Origin: Herbaspirillum frisingense GSF30
GTDB taxonomy: Bacteria > Pseudomonadota > Gammaproteobacteria > Burkholderiales > Burkholderiaceae_D
Length of the DNA stretch: 64,000 bases
Assembly (NCBI RefSeq): GCF_000300975.2
Contig: NZ_AEEC02000002.1
Coordinates: forward strand, 124,001-188,000
Reading direction: 5' to 3'
Shown here piece after piece: positions 54,614 through 62,462 of this stretch; within the stretch, counting starts at the first letter, position 1, and every line of letters starts with the position of its first letter. The position numbers and the translations under genes are program-made. The notes under the pieces were generated by a model. The model was not told where the DNA came from and did not search any database. It saw nothing but the letters and a program-made list of their open reading frames with translations.

Positions 54614-54850
54614 TCAAGTTCTCGCAACGATAGCTTTCGATGGGTAACTTGCCAAAATTACTGAAGTAGTAACAGGCCCAAACTTTGCCAAGGTGTCGAT
54701 AGCGGCTTCCAGCTGCGCCATCTCTTCAACTAGGAGCCGAACAAGAAAGCAATCTTCTCCGGTGATGCGGTTGGCATCAATAATCTCGGGCATTGTCACG
54801 AAGGTAAGCAAGCAGCGTTTGATCTCCGCGTGCGTCTTCCACAGGCCTGA
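54614..54850 (-). pseudogene. C-terminal fragment of an Lrp/AsnC-family regulator
   Basis: The reading EIKRCLLTFVTMPEIIDANR, ITGEDCFLVRLLVEEMAQLE and PVTTSVILASYPSK matches the ligand-binding (RAM) end of Lrp/AsnC proteins (PEV-x-TGE-D-LLRV pattern). The N-terminal HTH is missing: upstream sequence (to 54916) is unrelated and contains the ars promoter. An open frame of 100 codons exists, but the protein would be non-functional. It appears cut by arrival of the ars operon or a deletion. Confidence 0.65.
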
Positions 54851-54899
54851 GTGGCAGATTTTTGCAGCAGCGGATATTGGTTTGGTGCGGAAAATTTTA

Positions 54900-54934
54900 T
54901 TGCACAGGCCTGTCATTTCAATAATAATTGAAAT
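54900..54934 (+). promoter_or_regulatory. Promoter and ArsR operator of arsRBCH
   Basis: TTGCAC, 17-bp spacer, AATAAT forms the promoter. The perfect 8-bp inverted repeat ATTTCAAT-AATA-ATTGAAAT (54915-54934) covers its -10, the usual layout for ArsR repression relieved by arsenite. Confidence 0.75.
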
Positions 54935-54955
54935 ATTGAATTAATGAGGCAGGCC

Positions 54956-55291
54956 ATGGAAACAAAATCCGTTATCGCCGCGCTTAGCGCGTTGGCCCAA
55001 GAGTCCCGTCTGGGCATCTTTCGCCATCTGGTTCAGGTCGGGCCGGACGGCAGTGCAGCGAGCAAGATTGGCGAGGTGCTGGACATCGCACCATCTTCGC
55101 TGTCCTTTCACATGAAGGAGCTGTCACACGCAGGCCTGGTGACGTCGCGGCAGGAGGGGCGTTTCGTCATCTATGCCGCCAATTACGACGTCATGAACGA
55201 GGTTCTCAGCTTTCTCACCGAGAACTGCTGCGGTGGCAATCCCTGCTCTCCAGTTAGTGCATGCTGTCCACCATCAGCTGCTGCTACTTGA
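54956..55291 (+). CDS. arsR: Arsenite-responsive repressor ArsR
   Basis: 111-aa winged-helix ArsR/SmtB protein. The DNA-recognition segment is IAPSSLSFHMKELSHAGLVT and the wing is RQEGRFVIYAAN. It lacks the classical CVCDL motif; instead the C-terminal tail has Cys91-Cys92 and Cys97 (NCCGGNPC) plus Cys103-Cys104, like ArsR proteins that bind As(III) through C-terminal cysteines. The ATG with GAGG 6 nt upstream is used; an ATG 12 nt earlier is possible. Confidence 0.92.
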   Translation: METKSVIAALSALAQESRLGIFRHLVQVGPDGSAASKIGEVLDIAPSSLSFHMKELSHAGLVTSRQEGRFVIYAANYDVMNEVLSFLTENCCGGNPCSPVSACCPPSAAAT

Positions 55292-55303
55292 GGCGGAGTA
55301 AGC

Positions 55304-56584
55304 ATGCTGGTAGCGTTTTTCATTTTCCTGATTACCTTGGTGCTGGTCATTTGGCAGCCCCGGGGTCTGGGCATCGGTTGGAGCGCTTGCGGGGGCGCAG
55401 CCGTGGCGTTGCCCTTGGGCGTAATCCATTGGGCTGATATTCCAACGGTTTGGCACATCGTCTGGAATGCCACTGCGACCTTCATTTCCATCATCATCAT
55501 CAGCCTGCTGCTGGACAAGGCTGGTTTTTTTGAATGGGCGGCGCTTCATGTGGCTCGCTGGGGAAAAGGTAACGGCCACTGCCTGTTCGTATTGTTGGTG
55601 CTGCTGGGTGCCACAGTATCGACGATCTTTGCCAATGACGGTGCCGCTCTGATCTTGACGCCCATCGTCATCGCTATGCTTCAGGCGCTGCGGTTCTCGC
55701 CGCAAGCGACCCTGGCATTCGTCATGGCGGCGGGCTTCGTTGCGGATACAGCGAGCTTGCCGCTGGTGGTGTCGAACCTGGTCAACATCGTTTCGGCGGA
55801 CTACTTCAAGCTTAGCTTTGCTCAGTATGCCGGTGTCATGATTCCGGTCGACCTGGCCGCGGTAGCCGCTACGCTCCTCGCGCTCGTTGCCTTCTTCCGC
55901 AAGGATATTCCAAAGAACTACGACCTTTCGCAGCTAGCAGCGCCGGCTGCGGCTATACGCGACAAGGCCACTTTTACGGCTGGTTGGTGGGTGCTTGTGC
56001 TGCTCCTCTTAGGCTTCTTCTTGCTAGAAGGCCTGGGTGTTCCCATTAGCGTGGTAGCAGCCGCCGGTGCGTTGATTCTTTTTACCGTGGCCGCGCGGGG
56101 GCATGTGATCGCGACGAGAGATGTGATCAAGGGCGCACCATGGCAGATCGTCTTCTTCTCATTGGGCATGTACCTGGTGATCTATGGCCTGCGTAACGCG
56201 GGCCTGACGAATCTGCTGACACAGGTGCTGAATGGTCTGGCGGAGCATGGACTCTGGATCGCTACACTCGGGACTGGCTTCCTGACGGCAATTCTGTCTT
56301 CCATCATGAACAACATGCCGACCGTGCTGGTCGGTGCACTATCCATAGACGCCGCAACGGCGCATGGCACGGTACGCGAAGCCATGGTCTACGCCAACGT
56401 GATCGGCTGCGATCTCGGGCCGAAGATCACGCCAATCGGTAGCTTGGCGACCCTGCTTTGGCTCCACGTGCTGGACCAAAAGAAACTCCACATCTCGTGG
56501 GGATACTACTTCCGCGTCGGTGCTGTACTCACGATGCCAGTGCTGCTGGTCACGCTCGCAGCGCTGGCGATCCTCCTCCAATAG
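55304..56584 (+). CDS. arsB: Arsenite efflux transporter ArsB
   Basis: 426 aa, about 11-12 membrane helices. Classic ArsB features: [20 protein letters not shown] at the N-terminus, [38 protein letters not shown], and [18 protein letters not shown]. Extrudes As(III)/Sb(III) by proton exchange, alone or with ArsA (none here). It is 12 bp after arsR. Confidence 0.95.
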   Translation: MLVAFFIFLITLVLVIWQPRGLGIGWSACGGAAVALPLGVIHWADIPTVWHIVWNATATFISIIIISLLLDKAGFFEWAALHVARWGKGNGHCLFVLLVLLGATVSTIFANDGAALILTPIVIAMLQALRFSPQATLAFVMAAGFVADTASLPLVVSNLVNIVSADYFKLSFAQYAGVMIPVDLAAVAATLLALVAFFRKDIPKNYDLSQLAAPAAAIRDKATFTAGWWVLVLLLLGFFLLEGLGVPISVVAAAGALILFTVAARGHVIATRDVIKGAPWQIVFFSLGMYLVIYGLRNAGLTNLLTQVLNGLAEHGLWIATLGTGFLTAILSSIMNNMPTVLVGALSIDAATAHGTVREAMVYANVIGCDLGPKITPIGSLATLLWLHVLDQKKLHISWGYYFRVGAVLTMPVLLVTLAALAILLQ

Positions 56585-56611
56585 AACCTGACACATCACC
56601 CTGGAAACTCC

Positions 56612-57040
56612 ATGACCACCATCTTTCACAATCCTGCTTGCGGTACATCCCGTAACACTCTGGCCATGATCCGCAATAGCGGGGAAGAGCCAACTGTCAT
56701 TGAATATCTGCAGCATCCGCCAAGCCGGGAGCAACTGGCAAAGATGATCAAAGATGCCGGCCTGACCGTACGCGAGGCGATTCGCCAAAAGGGCACGCCC
56801 TACGCGGAGCTGGGACTGGATAAGCTCAGTCTCACGGACGACCAACTGCTGAATGCCATGCTGGCGCACCCCATCCTGATCAACCGGCCGTTTGTGGTGA
56901 CAACCAACGGTACTCGCTTGTGCCGCCCGTCGGAGTTGGTGCTGGATATCCTCTCCAATCCGCAGCAGGGCACATTCACAAAGGAGGATGGTGAAGTCGT
57001 AGTGAACGCGGAGGGGCAACGTGTCGCACCGGCTCAGTGA
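56612..57040 (+). CDS. arsC: Glutaredoxin-dependent arsenate reductase ArsC
   Basis: 142-aa R773-type ArsC. Catalytic Cys10 is in [14 protein letters not shown]; the arsenate-binding Arg is in [12 protein letters not shown]. It reduces As(V) to As(III) for export by ArsB. It lies 27 bp after arsB and its end overlaps arsH by 20 nt. Confidence 0.94.
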   Translation: MTTIFHNPACGTSRNTLAMIRNSGEEPTVIEYLQHPPSREQLAKMIKDAGLTVREAIRQKGTPYAELGLDKLSLTDDQLLNAMLAHPILINRPFVVTTNGTRLCRPSELVLDILSNPQQGTFTKEDGEVVVNAEGQRVAPAQ

Positions 57041-57743
57041 TCTGCCGAACATCGCGGCAGGCGAGTTTCAAGTCCCGGCGACTAGCGATTTCAAAGGACT
57101 CGGCGTATCTAGCCATAGGCCGCGCTTCCTCCTGCTTTACGGCTCCGTCAGAGAGCGCTCATATAGCCGACTGTTGACGATGGAGGCGGCCCGCCTACTG
57201 GAGGCATTTGGCGGTGAGGTCAAGGTTTTCGATCCGCGTGGGCTGCCTTTACCGGACAGCGAGCCGGATACGCACCCGAAAGTTGTAGAGCTGCGCGACC
57301 TGGCCAACTGGTCCGAGGGGATGGTCTGGTGCTCACCCGAACGCCACGGGGCCATGACCGGCATCATGAAAGCCCAGATCGACTGGATTCCGTTGTCGCA
57401 AGGGGCGATTCGCCCCACTCAGGGAAAGACTCTCGCCGTCATGGAAGTATCGGGCGGCTCGCAGTCTTTCAATGCGGTTAATCAGATGCGAGTGCTCGGC
57501 CGTTGGATGCGGATGCTGACGATTCCAAACCAGTCTTCGGTCGCCAAAGCGTACCAAGAGTTTGATGACGCAGACAGGATGAAAGCCTCGCCCTACTACG
57601 AAAGAGTCGTCGACGTAATGGAGGAGCTGTTCAAGTTCACCCTGCTGACCAGGGATATCTCACCATATCTGACCGATCGCTATAGCGAACGGAGGGAAGC
57701 TGCGGCAGAGTTGGAAAAGCGTATGAACCAAGACAAATTGTAG
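57021..57743 (+). CDS. arsH: NADPH-dependent FMN oxidoreductase ArsH
   Basis: 240-aa flavodoxin-like protein. The FMN phosphate loop is [13 protein letters not shown]; other ArsH marks are [20 protein letters not shown] and [19 protein letters not shown]. ArsH can oxidise trivalent organoarsenicals. The start is GTG with GAGGGG 4 nt upstream, inside the arsC end. Last gene of the ars operon. Confidence 0.93.
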   Translation: MSHRLSDLPNIAAGEFQVPATSDFKGLGVSSHRPRFLLLYGSVRERSYSRLLTMEAARLLEAFGGEVKVFDPRGLPLPDSEPDTHPKVVELRDLANWSEGMVWCSPERHGAMTGIMKAQIDWIPLSQGAIRPTQGKTLAVMEVSGGSQSFNAVNQMRVLGRWMRMLTIPNQSSVAKAYQEFDDADRMKASPYYERVVDVMEELFKFTLLTRDISPYLTDRYSERREAAAELEKRMNQDKL

Positions 57744-57798
57744 CTGGCGTTTCACCATTGCAGGATGCCTACTCTTGGCTGGGAGAAGATATTCCATC

Positions 57799-58095
57799 CT
57801 ATTCGTAAGTCTTCCCCATTAACAGGATATCGGCAACCTTACGCCAGGGATTTATTGAAACTTCGTAGAAATGGGGACCATTTCTTGAATTCTCCACCCA
57901 ACGAACGGAGGCATTTAGAAATGCACCGATATTGCCGTTCTTCCAGCCCAATATACCCGAAGAGTATGGTGATGGAAGTAAAGCCGCGTGTAATTCAGTT
58001 TCTGCGAACCAGTCTGCGGAGAGTACATTCAGAAAATTGATGAAACTCACTTCATCCACCACAGCATCTCGTGCGGACTCAAGTTGTCTCTCCAT
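57799..58095 (-). CDS. DUF7660-like small protein
   Basis: 98 aa. The pattern VSFINFLNVLSADWFAE, GWKNGNIGAFLNASVRWVEN and INPWRKVADILLMGKTYE matches a family of small acidic proteins (FL..L..D ... W.N ... FL.A..W ... W..IAKIL..GK.YE) that I associate with DUF7660. Function unknown, sometimes linked to immunity-type proteins; that link is not shown here. It converges on arsH; base composition is lower in GC than the ars genes. Confidence 0.65.
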   Translation of the reverse strand: MERQLESARDAVVDEVSFINFLNVLSADWFAETELHAALLPSPYSSGILGWKNGNIGAFLNASVRWVENSRNGPHFYEVSINPWRKVADILLMGKTYE

Positions 58096-58285
58096 TTCTT
58101 GTTTGATGTATTTCGCGCTCGTCTAATATCCTCGTCACATAGCCCGCTTCTGGGCGATAAGCCGTAGCCTCCAATGCAAAGCCGCTATGGGTAATCCAAG
58201 GCGGATTCCCCCATGTCCTATTTTCTAGCTGACTGGCCGTTTTTTGACTACCAAACGATGCCTGGAGGTAGATGTCGTTTGCTTG

Positions 58286-58507
58286 ATGTTTGCCTCATTA
58301 TCGGTTATTGGCAGTGTATTCGTGACTATTTTGCTTGTCGGAAATGGGCGCTGCATAGACTGTAAAGCATCTGACGCAGCCCGCCATATGAGTGCAGAAA
58401 AAGGGCACATAACGATCACGACCAAGGAGCGCGTCCAGGAAAATGCAGCGGGCGAGAATGAAGAACACTCGAACAAGGGGAAATTGAGCGCGGTCACGAG
58501 ATGCTAA
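58286..58507 (+). CDS. Possible small membrane-anchored CxxC protein
   Basis: 73 aa from the ATG. A hydrophobic N-terminal helix (MFASLSVIGSVFVTILLVG) is followed by RCIDCK and a hydrophilic tail (ERVQENAAGENEEHSNKGKL). No Shine-Dalgarno with good spacing is seen; a TTG 42 nt upstream is also possible. No family recognised. Could be spurious. Confidence 0.35.
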   Translation: MFASLSVIGSVFVTILLVGNGRCIDCKASDAARHMSAEKGHITITTKERVQENAAGENEEHSNKGKLSAVTRC

Positions 58508-58920
58508 TGTGGCGGGAAAAGTTGCAGCTGATTAGGAGCTGTCTGAGCCGTCGCAATCGAGAATCGCCCAGGCTAGTGAGTCGGACATACGCCGATAGCC
58601 GAAGCCCGGGAGCTCTTACGCTGCCGCGATGAATTACTACGTGTGGCTCCGATCCTTTTCAGGTTGTAGCAGCTGATAATCCTCTAGGCCTGAGAAAGCG
58701 CAACTACTTCTGCGCACGCATTTAACGGGACATCATTTCTAGGTTATTGCTATTTGATGCGTTCCCCACTGAGCTTCTTCCATTAATCCTACGTGTCTGT
58801 CGGAGATAGACTCTCCGCTTTAGCGAATTGCCTGATGTTCATAAGGCAGATTTTTTCTCATACTATTTGTAGCCCTCTGATATCCGACTCTGGACCCATG
58901 GCCACTATTTGGGAGGGGGC
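58508..58920. other. Non-coding stretch before the receiver gene
   Basis: About 410 bp in which I find no convincing gene on either strand. It holds mixed GC content and stop codons in all frames. It presumably contains the promoter of the response-regulator gene, but no consensus boxes stand out. Confidence 0.3.
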
Positions 58921-59298
58921 ATGGGCGGATTGTTTCGAGGGCGCACAATATTACTTGTCGAGGACAATGTCGATGTTCGGACCATCTTTTCAGAGGTGTT
59001 TAAAAATGAGGGTTACCGCGTTCTGGAAGCTACAAACGGTCGAGAAGCCTATGACCTAATGATGGGGTCTGATGATTCTGTGAACGTTGTTTTGACAGAT
59101 TTGCGAATGCCGATCATGGATGGGTTAGAGTTGGCGACCTTACTCAAAAATAACCCGCGATTTTCTTCCATTCCGATTGTTCTCCTGAGTGCGACCCCTT
59201 TGAAAAACTCTTGGAAAGCATTGGAGGTTTTTGACGCGTTGCTTGTAAAACCCTGCCTCTTCGATGAAGTGGTCTCGACCGTTAAAGCTGTTCAGTAG
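58921..59298 (+). CDS. Stand-alone CheY-like receiver (response regulator)
   Basis: 125 aa. A single receiver domain with acidic pair Glu14-Asp15 (LLVEDN), phospho-acceptor Asp60 (VLTDLRMPIMDG), the Ser90 switch (VLLSAT) and Lys110 (LLVKPC). No output domain, so it acts by phospho-transfer or protein binding. No histidine kinase is next to it. The ATG has GGAGG 4 nt upstream; an in-frame TTG four codons earlier is unlikely. Confidence 0.85.
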   Translation: MGGLFRGRTILLVEDNVDVRTIFSEVFKNEGYRVLEATNGREAYDLMMGSDDSVNVVLTDLRMPIMDGLELATLLKNNPRFSSIPIVLLSATPLKNSWKALEVFDALLVKPCLFDEVVSTVKAVQ

Positions 59299-59877
59299 AA
59301 GCGATTCCATATAGCTCACTTTTAGTTTCTGTTATCGTTGCATAGGTCCTCGGGTGCTTCACGCGATGGGCCCGACGGTAAAAAATCGAAGATTGGCCCT
59401 AAAAATTACGTGAGATCACTTCGTCTTAGCTTCGTTTCTTCTCTTGCGTCTTCGACGAGCCGTCTAATAACAACCCTCCTTCGTACAATTTCTGCGTGAA
59501 CCGTTGAGCTCATCGGCATAGTTGTTGTTAGCTCCTTGAGGCTGGCAGTGCTTTCGTTAAATCGCTTCTTCATTAGATCTTCTATTGAGAGGTGCCATTT
59601 GAACACGATTTCTGCGCCCTTTACTGCGTCGGAAAAATAATTGGACAGGACGCATGTCTCGACGCTATCACCATGACTCCACCGATAGAAAAATAAATGA
59701 GGTGCATTTCCGTTTTAGAGAAGTAATGGGAGTAAGGTCTGTGCATCCCTTTGCGAATCAAGGTCAGGTAAAAAGCAACTCGCTTGATTCGTTTCCCCCA
59801 TCCCGACTCTGCCGCCTCTTCAGTTCATTGAGTCCCTCCGTTGAGATGCTTTGCTATCTTTCCCATTGGAGAATCAT
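59299..59877. other. Sparse region between the receiver gene and the small-protein cluster
   Basis: About 580 bp. The only candidate is a weak minus-strand 66-aa frame (separate entry). A plus-strand 75-codon frame at 59654-59881 lacks a ribosome site and any protein-like pattern. Near the end, CATTGGAGAATCAT is the ribosome site of the next gene. Confidence 0.3.
59406..59606 (-). CDS. Possible small helical protein (66 aa)
   Basis: GTG start, with AAAGGG about 10 nt upstream. Reads WHLSIEDLMKKRFNESTASL, then EIVRRRVVIRRLVEDAREET: charged and helical, plausible as a small coiled protein. An open frame continues about 30 codons upstream without a standard start, so the true start may be a rarer codon. 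No family recognised. Confidence 0.35.
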   Translation of the reverse strand: MFKWHLSIEDLMKKRFNESTASLKELTTTMPMSSTVHAEIVRRRVVIRRLVEDAREETKLRRSDLT

Positions 59878-60084
59878 ATGAACAAGATGAATCGCCTTCG
59901 AATGGCGGAGCCGGTTCCCGATCACCAAAATTTTCTGGTTGCGGGAAGTGCTCTCTACGTAGACTATTCGGGGCAGCTTGCGGATATCGAATGCATTCAG
60001 CAAGTTCTTGAGGACCTCGCGCGTAGTCGTGGAAAGACAAACGACCTTTGTAACGCAAGGCCTCCCATTTCGTCTGAGGACTAG
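59878..60084 (+). CDS. Small uncharacterised protein (68 aa)
   Basis: 68 aa with GGAGA 5 nt before the ATG. Reads MNKMNRLRMAEPVPDHQNFL, then GQLADIECIQQVLEDLARSR. Mixed, probably folded in the middle. No family recognised. First of a run of tiny plus-strand genes. Confidence 0.55.
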   Translation: MNKMNRLRMAEPVPDHQNFLVAGSALYVDYSGQLADIECIQQVLEDLARSRGKTNDLCNARPPISSED

Positions 60085-60253
60085 AGCGCGAAAGTGCGCA
60101 TATACATCGTCCGCAAACCGGTTTTAGTATTCCGAATTTGGTGTCGCCACCTTGCTTGGGGCCAGAAGTTTGGCTCTCGCCAAAACTTTCTTGAAGTTGA
60201 GCGAAGGCATCGATCGTCTTATTTCATTCACCTCTTCCTGCCTGGAGGCAGAA

Positions 60254-60472
60254 ATGCGAAATTACTCTAATGGCCGCTTTAACAGTGACGAAATTGTGGC
60301 AGCAATAGATAAGCATCGACGAGAACACGGCGACTGTTATTTTGAAAATAGCGAGATCAAAGATTCCACAACTCTTAGTGCAAAGGCGCTGAGCTTTCGT
60401 GAAAAGAAGTTGGGGTGGCCAATGAGTCCGAACAGCTTTCGACGGGTCACGTCAGTAAAGATTAAAAAATAG
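60254..60472 (+). CDS. Small uncharacterised protein (72 aa)
   Basis: 72 aa with GGAGG 5 nt before the ATG. Reads MRNYSNGRFNSDEIVAAIDK, then LSFREKKLGWPMSPNSFRRV. Basic (C-terminal VKIKK). The frame stays open upstream, but the ribosome site decides the start. No family recognised. Confidence 0.55.
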   Translation: MRNYSNGRFNSDEIVAAIDKHRREHGDCYFENSEIKDSTTLSAKALSFREKKLGWPMSPNSFRRVTSVKIKK

Positions 60473-60603
60473 CTGAGAAATTGAAATGAAATATCGGGTT
60501 TTGACACCTATTTTTTGGGAGCCACCGAACTGATGGGCGGCCCATGCGGAGGATCTTCCCAGACCTGAAACTCTTATACATAGACAATACACAAAGGACG
60601 AAT

Positions 60604-60864
60604 ATGTCAGATACCAAACTACCCATGGATCAAAGAAACGAAGACCGAGAACATTTGTCGCCACGCGGACATCCGCAGCAGCATCAAGGGCATAAACCGA
60701 ATCAAGAGCAAGTAGGTGGGGGCGAGGATCGCATTCGTAAACCTGCTAATGATGTCGGAAGTAATGGTTCCCAACCTCAGCAGCATGAAGTCTCTAAAGG
60801 GCTATATGAAAAGCCTAATAAAGACCACCTTACATTGGTGAAAAAAGCAGGTTCCCGCGACTGA
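60604..60864 (+). CDS. Small, highly hydrophilic protein (86 aa)
   Basis: 86 aa with AAAGGA 5-6 nt before the ATG. It is almost free of hydrophobic residues, rich in Gln, His, Gly, Asn and Pro (GHPQQHQGHKPNQEQVGGGE), so very likely intrinsically disordered. Such hydrophilin-like proteins are often linked to desiccation or osmotic stress; no direct evidence here. Confidence 0.6.
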   Translation: MSDTKLPMDQRNEDREHLSPRGHPQQHQGHKPNQEQVGGGEDRIRKPANDVGSNGSQPQQHEVSKGLYEKPNKDHLTLVKKAGSRD

Positions 60865-61035
60865 TCTTGCAAAAGTTGGCTGTAAAGAATCCGTGGACTA
60901 AGTAAGGGTTAGGCATGGAAAAAAATTGATCGATGCCGAATATCGGCTTGCGAACTTTCAGGGTAATTCGAATAAAAATACTATCCCAGGTCGCCGAAAA
61001 GATCGCCAGAAATGCCACCCTAACTCAGGATTCCT

Positions 61036-61275
61036 ATGTCCATTTTTCAAACTGTAGACAGCTCCGGAAACTTTTCCTACGAGCTCAGATATTCGCACCA
61101 CTCAGATGGGTGGCAAATGAATAGCATTTCGATTCAACGACGCGATCATCAGATTTTTTCAAAGAAGAATCTCGCAGGAGTTTACCGCGCGGAAGCGGTA
61201 TTGCTTGAGCAGGGCGTCAACATGTGCGAAGCGGTAATTACCCGTTTTAATCTGAAGCCGCTTTTGCATGCATAG
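61036..61275 (+). CDS. Small uncharacterised protein, paralogue of the 79-aa protein at 47.6 kb
   Basis: 79 aa with AGGA 5 nt before the ATG. Carries F-x-Y-x3-Y-S-x-H-x2-G-W, L-x-G-x-Y and G-V-x2-C-E-x3-T at the same positions as the protein at 47600-47839 and aligns with it over the full length without a gap. Two diverged copies 13 kb apart strongly support a real protein family. Function unknown. Confidence 0.75.
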   Translation: MSIFQTVDSSGNFSYELRYSHHSDGWQMNSISIQRRDHQIFSKKNLAGVYRAEAVLLEQGVNMCEAVITRFNLKPLLHA

Positions 61276-61324
61276 TAGTTGTACGCGCCTTTGAAACCTT
61301 TGATGGTATCGCCTGAGTCCAGTG

Positions 61325-61345
61325 CGATATCCCTATTAGTAGGAG
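61325..61345 (+). promoter_or_regulatory. Conserved leader/ribosome site, copy A
   Basis: CGATATCCCTATTAGTAGGAG, ending in the Shine-Dalgarno of the 65-aa gene. It matches CGATATCCCAATAGTAGGAG at 62437-62456 at 18 positions with one length difference. The match extends beyond the ribosome site, so it may be a shared regulatory leader. Confidence 0.5.
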
Positions 61346-61350
61346 AAGTT

Positions 61351-61548
61351 ATGAGCAAGGTAAACCGGTGGCGTGAGTTTTCTTTCATAAAGACTGTTTC
61401 CTCACCAGAAAAAGGTGTTGAGGCGGACTTGTCGACGAGAAATGATGAGAAATTGGCTGCCAGCCAAATCTTCGGAGCGGACGCTGTTCGAGATCAACAA
61501 GCAATCTTAGCAGCTGAGTCGGAAGGACTAGCGATTCAAGAGGACTAG
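61351..61548 (+). CDS. Small uncharacterised protein (65 aa)
   Basis: 65 aa with TAGGAG 5 nt before the ATG. Reads MSKVNRWREFSFIKTVSSPE, then RDQQAILAAESEGLAIQED. Acidic C-terminus. A longer in-frame reading upstream lacks a ribosome site. Shares its leader with the 33-aa gene at 62463. No family recognised. Confidence 0.6.
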   Translation: MSKVNRWREFSFIKTVSSPEKGVEADLSTRNDEKLAASQIFGADAVRDQQAILAAESEGLAIQED

Positions 61549-61655
61549 ATCTCGTACGTTATCCGTCGGACAGAGAGCCTCAATTGTTGCCCTTGTCTTT
61601 CACGTCATTTTTCATTCATTAATATGGATGAACAGCATTTTAATTGAATGATTTT

Positions 61656-61672
61656 CGCGATCAAATATCGCG
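61656..61672. repeat. Inverted repeat CGCGAT-CAAAT-ATCGCG
   Basis: A perfect 6-bp inverted repeat with a 5-bp spacer, in the 187-bp gap upstream of the 78-aa gene. It may be an operator; nothing else supports this. Confidence 0.35.
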
Positions 61673-61735
61673 ACAACGGACATCGCGGCCTGTTCCATTG
61701 AATCCTTAACCTGACCGCGATACGAAGGAATGATC

Positions 61736-61972
61736 GTGTCAAACTTCAATAAGACCCAAGGCTCTCATCGACTGGAGCAGCAAGGATTTACTCTCCACAA
61801 GGAGAAGACGTCGAAATCTAACGATGGTCGCTATTCTTCACGCGATGGCGAGAAGGGAAAGCAAGAGCAAGCTGATCAGCAAAGTGACGCTGGCCCACGC
61901 CGCTATGAAGGGGGTGACATCTATCGCAGGAACTACACGAGAGAGACTGAGAAGGCTGATCGCTCGCGGTAA
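61736..61972 (+). CDS. Small, highly hydrophilic protein (78 aa)
   Basis: 78 aa from GTG, which has AAGGA 6 nt upstream; the ATG two codons earlier is too close to the ribosome site. Rich in Lys, Glu, Gln, Arg, Asp and Gly (KEKTSKSNDGRYSSRDGEKG), nearly no hydrophobic core, so disordered. Similar in character, not clearly in sequence, to the protein at 60604. Confidence 0.6.
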   Translation: MSNFNKTQGSHRLEQQGFTLHKEKTSKSNDGRYSSRDGEKGKQEQADQQSDAGPRRYEGGDIYRRNYTRETEKADRSR

Positions 61973-62003
61973 TGTTGTGTGTGGGCAGGCAGTCCAATTT
62001 ATT

Positions 62004-62029
62004 AAAGGGGCCGCAGTTGCGGCCTTTTT
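62004..62029 (+). terminator. Intrinsic terminator inside the small-protein cluster
   Basis: GGCCGC-AGTT-GCGGCC stem, preceded by AAAG and followed by TTTTT. It ends the 78-aa gene's transcript and lies 17 bp before the next start codon, so the downstream 105-aa gene is either controlled by read-through or has a promoter overlapping the terminator. Confidence 0.75.
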
Positions 62030-62045
62030 AAATGAGGAGATTGAC

Positions 62046-62363
62046 ATGCGATTTCATTTCGAAGATAGAGGCCATGAGGCTGGCTTCGTATGGCTGCGGA
62101 TTGGGAAGATCGAGGTTATTGAAGTAACTAGTGGTTTAGGAAGCAGCCGTACACGAACAGAGTTTCAAATTCGAAACGCACCTATCAATCTAGAAAGTCA
62201 GATTATCGTCTGTCGAAAAGCAATAGCTCAATTTATTCGTGAATCTACTGGCGCAAAGGAAATGTCGATTTCAATTTTCGATGATTCGATTGAGCCGTGG
62301 AAAGGACAATTGTTTGCGATAACCCCGCTGGATGATCATTTCGATGTGGAAGTGAATCGCTGA
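62046..62363 (+). CDS. Uncharacterised protein (105 aa)
   Basis: 105 aa with GAGGAG 6 nt before the ATG. Reads MRFHFEDRGHEAGFVWLRIG, then NLESQIIVCRKAIAQFIRES and a C-terminal acidic end. Looks like a folded alpha/beta protein. The frame is open upstream, but that part lies across the previous gene and terminator. No family recognised. Confidence 0.65.
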   Translation: MRFHFEDRGHEAGFVWLRIGKIEVIEVTSGLGSSRTRTEFQIRNAPINLESQIIVCRKAIAQFIRESTGAKEMSISIFDDSIEPWKGQLFAITPLDDHFDVEVNR

Positions 62364-62436
62364 TCCAGGCCCTTTCCTGATGCACATGCCAGCCATTTGT
62401 GTTGAATGGTTGTGCACCTTGCCCGTGATAGCGGGC

Positions 62437-62456
62437 CGATATCCCAATAGTAGGAG
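62437..62456 (+). promoter_or_regulatory. Conserved leader/ribosome site, copy B
   Basis: CGATATCCCAATAGTAGGAG upstream of the 33-aa gene, nearly identical to copy A at 61325-61345. Here it directly follows a small hairpin GCCCG-TGATAG-CGGGC (62421-62436). Confidence 0.5.
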
Positions 62457-62462
62457 TTTCCC

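Noticed and set aside
59654-59881. 75-codon plus-strand frame
   Set aside because: No ribosome site, biased Ser/Arg composition and overlap with the real start region of the 68-aa gene.
61824-62045. Upstream extension of the 105-aa protein
   Set aside because: It overlaps another small gene and a terminator, and a strong GAGGAG ribosome site marks the internal ATG.
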